Positions 58,085-64,000 of a stretch of 64,000 bases of DNA are shown piece by piece (positions within the stretch are counted from its first letter, which is position 1; each line of letters opens with the position of its first letter). The notes under the pieces are model-generated. The model made no database searches. It was given only the letters and a program-made list of their open reading frames with translations, and was not told where the DNA came from. Made by a program: the position numbers and the translations under genes. The DNA is taken from assembly GCF_900109945.1 (NCBI RefSeq), contig NZ_FOBX01000015.1, positions 110,105-174,104 on the forward strand, given 5' to 3'. The stretch comes from Bradyrhizobium sp. OK095. GTDB taxonomy: Bacteria; Pseudomonadota; Alphaproteobacteria; Rhizobiales; Xanthobacteraceae.

Positions 58085-60892
58085 CTACAGCGTCTTCAGA
58101 TACTCGATCAAATCGTAGCGCTCCTGCTCTTTCAGCACGCGGCCGATGGTGCCGTCCTTGCCGGGGCCCGGCGTACCATCGAACGAATGGCCGGCATTGC
58201 TGTTGCCGTACATCTCGGTGCCATCGGACGCCCGCGTCGAGAAGCGCGACTGCCCGGTCTTGCAGCTCTCGCCGTCAACGACCGCGAAACCGACCTGCTT
58301 CGGATCGTAGTCGCGACCACCACCCATGCAGAACGATTTGGGACGCTCGGCCGCAGGCGTCAGCATCCAGTAGAGCGAGGGCACCGATCCGTTGTGCAGG
58401 TAAGGCGCGGTGGCCCAGACGCCGTTGAGCGGACGCGCGCGATACCAGGGCGACGGCTCATTCTTGTCGGCCGGCTGCGGACCGGGGTTCGGGCAATTCT
58501 GGCGCTTGCCCCACCAGAGGTCCTGAACCTTCGGGTCGATCTTTGCATCGTCCATCGCCTTGCGGCTGACGATGTCGACGAGCACCATCAGGCCGACCGA
58601 GTACGGCATGTTGGTCGAAGAGATGTCCGGCAGATTGCAGTTCCACCAGGCATTGAGTTTCTGCGTGGGATCGAGCTTGAGAAAGCCCGGCACCTGAACC
58701 ATCCGCGTCGCCAGCACATTGGCCTGAGCGGGATCGGTCCCCATGCCTTTGACGCTTTTCTGGACTTCGTTCAGGAGTTTGTCGGGGCCGATGGTCTCCC
58801 AGCGCGACGAGGACCAGATGCTCTGGTCCGGAAATTCAGCGTCGAACTTGGGATCGTTGACCGGACCAAGATGGCATTCGACGCAGATCTGCGCATAGAG
58901 CTTGCGGCCGGTCTTGACGCGGTCACCATCGATCTTCCAGGCATCATCGCCGAAGATGTCCGACGGCCATTTTGGCGATGTCAGTCCGGAGAGTTGCTTT
59001 TTCGGAAGGGGCGCCGACCCCTTCAGCAGATCCTCGATCCAGTTCAGATTCCTGATGTCCATCGACGAGCGGAACAGCGTGTCCTTGGGCGTAGTGTCGG
59101 ACAGATTGAGCAGCGCGGTCACGCCCAGCGCTTCGCCGGCATTGCGGATCAGCGGTTGTTCGATGGACGCGTCATATTGCGCGTATTTGAGCCAGGGCAC
59201 GGTCCAGATCGGCGGGTAGCTGACCGGGGCGTCCTGGGCATGCAGGTTCTTTTCGAAACCGCTGAGGCCGCTGAGCGTCATGTCCTGGGCGAAGACCTGA
59301 TTGCCGATGCGGTTGAGCGCGTCGAGACGGCCGTATCCTTCTTCCGTGTTCTCCTGCTTTTCTTCCTGCTTCGTTGTCGGGTTGAGCCTCGTCTTGCCGG
59401 CGATGGTTTTCGCGTAGGTCTTTTCCCAGTCGACCAGGAATGTGCCGATCGCACTCAGCTTCTGCTTCAGCGCATCGCGGTCTGCATCGTTGGCGGAGGG
59501 GCCGAGCACGCGGTCGGCGAAGCGCTTGAAGCGACCCGGCACGATGAGCGTGTAGGCGATCGACAGGCCGGTCGTGACTTCGAGCTTCCTCAGGTCGGTC
59601 ATCGCCGGGCCGCCGTCGAAGCGGATGTCGATGCCTTTGTAGTGGATCTGGCCGGTGTGGCAGGCGGCGCAGGTGAGGCCAATCCGGTCCTCGCCGAGTT
59701 GGCCGGTCGCAGGATCGCGCACGCCTGTCATGCGCGCAAAGCCGACTGGCAGGCCGCCGATGTTTTCAGCCTGGGCACCCCAGTCAACCGGCGGATCCCA
59801 AAGCCGCGCCGGCACCGGTTTCGTCTTGTCGTAGACGTTGGCATAGCCGAACCGGCGCAGCGTGGTGTCGTCGGTGTTGATCGTCTGCGGGCTCGGGATG
59901 AAGCCGAAGCGCTGGAGATGGTCGCTGTCGTGCAGCATCCCCGGCTTTACGAAGAAGTGAAGCCGCGGCTGCTCGAGCGCCATGAACCAGCTATAGGGCA
60001 CCGGGAAGGTCGCGGTGCCCTGGCTGGCGTGATGAAACCAGTGCCGGTCCTCCAGCGCCCAGTTTTGCTCGAGCCAGTACGCGGCCCGGGGTTCGGCAAG
60101 CTTCGGCAACGGCGGCGCCACCAGGTCGCCGAGGATGCCGGGCAGCATCGGCTGGAATTGATCGGGAAAGCGCAGCGCCACGACGCCAAAGACGAGGAGC
60201 GCGGCGACGAGCCCGCCGGCAACGCGCAAGATCAGCGAGGGCGGGGTGACCGGCTGGCTGACCACCCGCTGGGTGACCCTGTCAGGGAATTTGCGCTCGT
60301 TGAACAATGTCCTCACCTCGGCCACGCTGAGATAGCGGTCGTCACCCTGACCCTTGCCCATGATCTTGAGCAGGATCGGCCATTCGAACTTCATCAGGAG
60401 CGGGTAGTACCAGCGCGCTTGATTGCCGGCGCGCTTGAGATTGTTGCCCATGAAGGTCTGGATTTGCGCGGCGTTGAGCCCGGTCTCGGTGCCGCCATCG
60501 GGATCGGAATAGGTGCCGCCGAAACTGGAGAGCCGCGCGATCTCCTCCTCGTTGACGCTCCCGTCGACGCCGAGGATGCGCGAGCCGGCACCGAGCTTGT
60601 CGAGCGGGCCGCCGCGCAAGCCATTGAGCTGCGCACCCCAGAAGATGCTTTGCACGATGTGACAGGCGCCGTTGGCGATCAGTGCAACGCCGCGGACCTG
60701 GATGCGGGCCGAGGTCTTCTTCAGCCCGGTCTCGCCGCTCGCATTCGCGATGGTCTGCGACACCGTCCGGAGCGGGACGGTGCCGCCGTCGAGGAAACCC
60801 TCGCCGACGAGACCGCGCAGGAATGGACAGGGATTGTTGGGCGAGACCTGGATCGAGGGGTCGAAGGGCGGCTTCGAAGCGGGGTCATGCAT
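58085..60892 (-). CDS. RoxA-like di-heme cytochrome c with N-terminal domain and mid-protein membrane anchor
   Basis: 935 residues. Heme c sites CAACH at 408-412 and CVECH at 670-674, and RPLNGVWATAPYLHNGSVPSLYWML near 800, a block shared with RoxA/MauG-type di-heme oxidases and peroxidases. No signal peptide; a single membrane span (SLILRVAGGLVAALLVFGVVAL) is near 217-240, so about 215 N-terminal residues stay in the cytoplasm. That domain begins NNPCPFLRGLVGEGFLDGG, reminiscent of heme-thiolate peroxidase PCP motifs. Reaction unknown; ATG 60892 chosen over 60943. Confidence 0.83.
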   Translation of the reverse strand: MHDPASKPPFDPSIQVSPNNPCPFLRGLVGEGFLDGGTVPLRTVSQTIANASGETGLKKTSARIQVRGVALIANGACHIVQSIFWGAQLNGLRGGPLDKLGAGSRILGVDGSVNEEEIARLSSFGGTYSDPDGGTETGLNAAQIQTFMGNNLKRAGNQARWYYPLLMKFEWPILLKIMGKGQGDDRYLSVAEVRTLFNERKFPDRVTQRVVSQPVTPPSLILRVAGGLVAALLVFGVVALRFPDQFQPMLPGILGDLVAPPLPKLAEPRAAYWLEQNWALEDRHWFHHASQGTATFPVPYSWFMALEQPRLHFFVKPGMLHDSDHLQRFGFIPSPQTINTDDTTLRRFGYANVYDKTKPVPARLWDPPVDWGAQAENIGGLPVGFARMTGVRDPATGQLGEDRIGLTCAACHTGQIHYKGIDIRFDGGPAMTDLRKLEVTTGLSIAYTLIVPGRFKRFADRVLGPSANDADRDALKQKLSAIGTFLVDWEKTYAKTIAGKTRLNPTTKQEEKQENTEEGYGRLDALNRIGNQVFAQDMTLSGLSGFEKNLHAQDAPVSYPPIWTVPWLKYAQYDASIEQPLIRNAGEALGVTALLNLSDTTPKDTLFRSSMDIRNLNWIEDLLKGSAPLPKKQLSGLTSPKWPSDIFGDDAWKIDGDRVKTGRKLYAQICVECHLGPVNDPKFDAEFPDQSIWSSSRWETIGPDKLLNEVQKSVKGMGTDPAQANVLATRMVQVPGFLKLDPTQKLNAWWNCNLPDISSTNMPYSVGLMVLVDIVSRKAMDDAKIDPKVQDLWWGKRQNCPNPGPQPADKNEPSPWYRARPLNGVWATAPYLHNGSVPSLYWMLTPAAERPKSFCMGGGRDYDPKQVGFAVVDGESCKTGQSRFSTRASDGTEMYGNSNAGHSFDGTPGPGKDGTIGRVLKEQERYDLIEYLKTL

Positions 60893-61105
60893 GGCCCAAA
60901 ATCCTGAAAACGGCGATTCGTGAAAAACGGACGCGCCGATCAAGCGCGGAAAGTCCTAACAAAACGACAGCAAGCTGTACTACTTCAGCGTGTAACGAAG
61001 TGTGGCCGAATTCACTGTCGTGTCAATAAAGGCCGGCGTGATGTCGCCGGAAAAACGGAGAGGAAATTGACGAGAGACTGTCGGGCGACCACGAGGGCTG
61101 GCCCG

Positions 61106-62902
61106 TCAGGACTCGGCAGCGCGTTTGAGGTCGCTCTGGACCAGGGTCAGCTTGCCGAGCGGCACGCCCGCCTTCAGTAGGCCCTCGCGGTAATGGCCGA
61201 GGTCCTCGGGCCGCTTCCAATGGAAATTGCGCAAATGGCGGTCGACATTCAGGGTCGGGTAGTTGCCCATCAGCATGCGGGTGGCCTCGAATGCTTCGTC
61301 GTCCCGGCCCAATTGCGCCAGCGCCGCGGCGCGGATCGCCAGCGCCTGCATGTGGTTCGGGTTGATGTAGAGCTGCTCGCGGGCCCATGACAGCGTCGCG
61401 TCGTACTGTCTCAACAGATAATGGCTGAAGGCGTTCAGCGCGGCCCATTGGTAGCGCGGGTCGCTGTTGTCGCGCTGCGCGGCCATCGAGAACAGCTCGA
61501 TCGCCTCGCGGTGCTCGCCGATGACGAAATGGCAGATGCCGAGCACGCCGCGCGCGCCGTTGTCGTAGGGGTTGAGCGCGACCGCACGCTTGGCGGCGTC
61601 CATCGCGGCCTCGTAATGCCCCTCCAGCGCATGCGCCCAGGACAGGATCGAGAACGCGAAGGAGGAGCGCGGGTCGAGCCGGACGCTGGTCTCGGCGAGA
61701 CCCATCGCCTCGGCCCACATCTCGCGCGTGCCCTTGACCCAGCCGAACTGGATGCTCTGAATCTGGATCGTGGCGAGATAGGCGTGGGCGATCGACAGTT
61801 TTGGATCGACCGCGATCGCCTCCCGGAACAGGTCGACGGCGGTGGCCAAATCCTCTTTTGTCTGCCGGTAGTAATGCGACAGCCCCTTGAGGAAGCGGTC
61901 CCAGGCGGTCACGTCGGTCGAGAGCCGCGCCGGTGCCGAGGCCTCGGCCCGGACGATCTCGGTGGCGATGGCGGCAGACAAATTGGTGGTGATCTCGTCC
62001 TGCATCGCGAAGAGGTCGCCGATGTCGCGGTCGTAGCGTCCGGTCCAGAGCTGCTCGCCGGTCTCCGGCGCGATCAGCTCGGCGGTGACGCGGATTTTTG
62101 CGCCGGCGCGCCGCACCGAACCCTGGATCAGATAGGTGGCGTCGATCTCGCGCGCGATCAGGCGCGTGCCGGTGTTCCTGCCCTTGAAGGCGAAGGTCGA
62201 GTTGCGGCTCAGCACGCGATAGAAGGATTGCAGCGACAGCGCGTGGATTAGATCCTCGGTCAAGCCGTCGGAAAAATATTCGTCCTGGGCGTCGCTCAGA
62301 TTGGCGAAGGGCAGCACGCCGACGATGGCGGTGCGGTACTGCTGCGAGAGCGTGGAGGCCTCCCTGAGCTCGGGCGCGAGCGCCGGTGCGCCTTCGGGCG
62401 TCCAGGTCCAGATACCAACTGGATCCTTGATGTTCTTGAAGCGGTGGTTGCCGCCATCGACCAGCAGTACCGTCAGGTGCTTGCTCGCCTCGCGATAGGC
62501 CTTGGCCGAGATCGCGAAGCCGCCAGGGCTCGCGACGGATTCGAGGCGGACGGCAATGTTGACATCGTCACCGAATACCTCGTCCTCGTCGGCGATGACG
62601 TCGCCCATATGGATGCCGAGCCGGAATTGCATGGCACGTTCGGCAGGCAGATGGAGGTTGCGCTCCGCCATGACCGTCTGCATCGCGACCGCGGCCTCGG
62701 TGGCGCCGACGATGCTCGGGAACTCCAGCAGGAAGCCGTCGCCGGTGTTTTTGACGACGCGGCCGCCATGATTGAGGATGATGGGATGGATCGCGCTGCG
62801 ATGGGCCTTGAAGGCGGCATGGGTGCCGGCCTCGTCGTTGCCCATCATGCGCGAATAGCCGGCGACATCGGCGCAGACGATGGCGGCCAGACGTCTTTCC
62901 AT
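61106..62902 (-). CDS. Class III adenylate/guanylate cyclase with TolB-like domain and TPR repeats
   Basis: 598 residues from ATG 62902 (TTG 62917 alternative). Cyclase domain 1-170: MERRLAAIVCADVAGYSRMMGNDE (first metal Asp), VVKNTGDGFLLEF (second Asp), GIHMGDVIADEDEVFGDDVNIAVRLE. Residues about 190-310 form a TolB-like domain (VGVLPFANLSDAQDEYFSDGLTEDLIHALS). The remainder is TPR repeats (AIAVDPKLSIAHAYLATIQ, AVALNPYDNGARGVLGICHFVIGEHREAIELF). Such fusions are numerous in Bradyrhizobium. No membrane segment. Which nucleotide it makes is not certain. Confidence 0.9.
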   Translation of the reverse strand: MERRLAAIVCADVAGYSRMMGNDEAGTHAAFKAHRSAIHPIILNHGGRVVKNTGDGFLLEFPSIVGATEAAVAMQTVMAERNLHLPAERAMQFRLGIHMGDVIADEDEVFGDDVNIAVRLESVASPGGFAISAKAYREASKHLTVLLVDGGNHRFKNIKDPVGIWTWTPEGAPALAPELREASTLSQQYRTAIVGVLPFANLSDAQDEYFSDGLTEDLIHALSLQSFYRVLSRNSTFAFKGRNTGTRLIAREIDATYLIQGSVRRAGAKIRVTAELIAPETGEQLWTGRYDRDIGDLFAMQDEITTNLSAAIATEIVRAEASAPARLSTDVTAWDRFLKGLSHYYRQTKEDLATAVDLFREAIAVDPKLSIAHAYLATIQIQSIQFGWVKGTREMWAEAMGLAETSVRLDPRSSFAFSILSWAHALEGHYEAAMDAAKRAVALNPYDNGARGVLGICHFVIGEHREAIELFSMAAQRDNSDPRYQWAALNAFSHYLLRQYDATLSWAREQLYINPNHMQALAIRAAALAQLGRDDEAFEATRMLMGNYPTLNVDRHLRNFHWKRPEDLGHYREGLLKAGVPLGKLTLVQSDLKRAAES

Positions 62903-63126
62903 ATTCCGGAGCTCCAAGGGATCTGTGACCGGCCACGGTGTGGCAGCCGCCGCGAATCCCGCATTTCAAGAACCCTGCCTTTATAGAGCAGATGAGGCCG
63001 AGCGAAAGTATGATCCGCATTGCAAATTCGAGGTAAATCCTACGCGATCCCGGTGGTGGACTGGGCCGAGCGAACCGACTAAGTCCAGCTCCTTGAGACG
63101 GGGAGCGGGGCGGCGGGGCACCTCAC

Positions 63127-63759
63127 ATGCTGGGCATTCACGAAATCTGGCTCTTCATCCTGTCGGGCATCTTGCTCAACATCACGCCGGGGCCTGATAG
63201 CGTCTACGTGATCGGCCGCAGCATGCAGATGGGCTGGCGGGGCGGCGCCGCCGCCGCCTTCGGCATCAGTTGCGGCTGCTTTTTCCACGTCGCGGGCGCT
63301 GCGATCGGCCTTTCAGCCCTGCTGATGGCTTCATCCACCGCGTTCTCGATCCTGAAGCTGGTCGGCGCGGCCTATCTGGTCGTGACAGGACTTCAGATGC
63401 TGTGGTCGCGCCCTGTGCTGGCGTCGGCCATCGACGAGCCGGAGCGGAGCTCGCTGCGGCGGGTCTTCCTCCAGGGCGTCTTCACCAATGCGCTCAATCC
63501 CAAGGTCGCGCTGTTCTTCCTGGCCTTCCTGCCGCAATTCGTCGCAGCCGACTCAGCCCACAAGCCGCTCGCCTTCCTGACGCTCGGCCTGATCTTCATC
63601 TTTACGGGGACGCTGTGGTGCCTGCTGCTGGCGGCGTTCGCGGCGAAAGCCGCGAACCGCTTGCGAAGCTCCGAAGGCGCGATCGCCTGGGTCAACCACG
63701 CGCTCGGCGGCCTCTTTATCTATCTCGGCATCCGCGTCGCCATGCTGGAGACGCGGTAG
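63127..63759 (+). CDS. LysE/RhtB family exporter
   Basis: 210 residues, six hydrophobic segments. LysE family pattern: IHEIWLFILSGILLNITPGPDSVYVIGRSMQMGWRGGAAAAFGISCGCFFHVAGAAIGLSALL (N-x-TPGPD motif), then LVGAAYLVVTGLQML and GVFTNALNPKVALFFLAFLPQFV (second conserved block). Exports amino acids such as homoserine, threonine or lysine. Its direction is opposite to that of the cyclase gene. A dyad repeat follows. Confidence 0.93.
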   Translation: MLGIHEIWLFILSGILLNITPGPDSVYVIGRSMQMGWRGGAAAAFGISCGCFFHVAGAAIGLSALLMASSTAFSILKLVGAAYLVVTGLQMLWSRPVLASAIDEPERSSLRRVFLQGVFTNALNPKVALFFLAFLPQFVAADSAHKPLAFLTLGLIFIFTGTLWCLLLAAFAAKAANRLRSSEGAIAWVNHALGGLFIYLGIRVAMLETR

Positions 63760-63798
63760 ATCATTCGAACGGATGAGATGCGGCTGTGCGCACTCAAC

Positions 63799-63905
63799 CC
63801 TCATCCTGAGGAGCCCGCGAAAGCGGGCGTCTCGAAGGATGGCCGCACGCGAGATCCGGGCCTTCATGGTTCGAGACGCGCGTTCCGCGCTCCTCACCAT
63901 GAGGG
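63799..63905. repeat. Dyad-symmetric intergenic repeat (type F), second copy
   Basis: CCTCATCCTGAGGAGC ... GCGTCTCGAAGGATG is mirrored by CATGGTTCGAGACGC ... GCTCCTCACCATGAGGG. Same family as 49183-49287, with different bases in the centre. The last 95 bases of the window hold nothing I can identify. Confidence 0.84.
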
Positions 63906-64000
63906 TCTAGAGCGTTTCATTTTTTGATGGAAGCGTATCCGGCATTAACAAAGTAGTTGCTGCATTCGCCGGGCAGAACGCCTCTGACGAGGTGGCCGAT

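Noticed and set aside
58187..60907. 906-residue open frame antisense to the di-heme protein
   Set aside because: Same high-GC antisense artefact. The minus-strand frame has heme motifs and a membrane span; this one has low-complexity Arg/Asp composition.
1..64000. Mobile elements, prophage, CRISPR, rRNA or tRNA genes, nod/nif symbiosis genes
   Set aside because: None seen. The repeats are dyad-symmetric intergenic elements without transposase or regular spacers, and the NodA resemblance at 19180 is distant.

Overview
The window is high-GC alphaproteobacterial DNA, and the gene content points to a Bradyrhizobium-type member of the Rhizobiales. The main evidence is a PhyR-NepR-EcfG general stress locus, a ROSE-type RNA thermometer in front of an Hsp20 gene, ornithine decarboxylase plus homospermidine synthase, DUF3551 small exported proteins, and several kinds of long dyad-symmetric intergenic repeats of the sort common in Bradyrhizobium. 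It looks like ordinary chromosome. I saw no rRNA, tRNA, CRISPR array, transposase, integrase or phage gene. The assignment to genus is inference.

Layout. 1-1900: the 3' part of an acyl-CoA dehydrogenase and a nitroreductase. 1968-3777: ecfG and nepR on the minus strand, divergent from phyR. 3845-9560: a tandem TonB-C-domain exported protein, a SnoaL-like protein, an exported hypothetical, htpG, two tandem DUF3551 proteins and an SGNH hydrolase. 9604-15065: an orphan tricarboxylate-type binding protein, a FATP-like acyl-CoA ligase, then an overlapping operon of acyl carrier protein, adenylating enzyme and ketoreductase with no assigned product. 15192-20548: small hypotheticals, DUF3095, DUF2147, a MATE pump, an AAC(2')/NodA-like acetyltransferase and sodB with a clear EcfG-type promoter. 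20732-21840: a UPF0718-type permease apparently split into two half-size, translationally coupled genes. 21861-26727: a predicted Zur-regulated zinc operon (Zur palindrome over the -10, His-rich membrane protein, znuC, znuB, znuA, COG0523 GTPase, WD40-like protein). 26758-28756: MgtC-like protein, hypothetical, acetoacetate decarboxylase-like protein. 28918-33359: polyamine block (homospermidine synthase, RidA, GNAT, ornithine decarboxylase) with a 660-base structured leader region upstream of the decarboxylase. 33486-39067: small membrane protein, M3 oligopeptidase, three tandem DUF1007 exported proteins and a NicO-type nickel/cobalt exporter with a His-rich loop. 39108-43301: MAPEG-like protein, hemH, an ABC-type binding protein, SPFH and NfeD. 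43483-45546: HxlR regulator with twin operators, divergent CMD protein, kdsD. 45741-54030: outer-membrane barrel, gltD, gltB. 54521-57891: PepSY-like exported protein, alpha/beta hydrolase, Hsp20 with a sigma-32 promoter and ROSE element, second hydrolase. 58085-63759: RoxA-like di-heme cytochrome c with an unusual N-terminal domain, class III cyclase-TolB-TPR protein, LysE exporter.

How parts work together. The window combines a general stress switch (PhyR/NepR/EcfG) with a likely target (sodB), heat-shock control (htpG, hsp20) and two metal-handling operons (zinc uptake and allocation; nickel/cobalt export). It also holds homospermidine synthesis from ornithine and ammonia assimilation (gltBD). 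Every convergent gene pair separated by more than about 50 bases has either a hairpin-plus-U-run terminator or one of the long dyad repeats, which suggests that the repeats serve as transcript ends.

All family names are from reading the protein sequences by eye; no database search was run.
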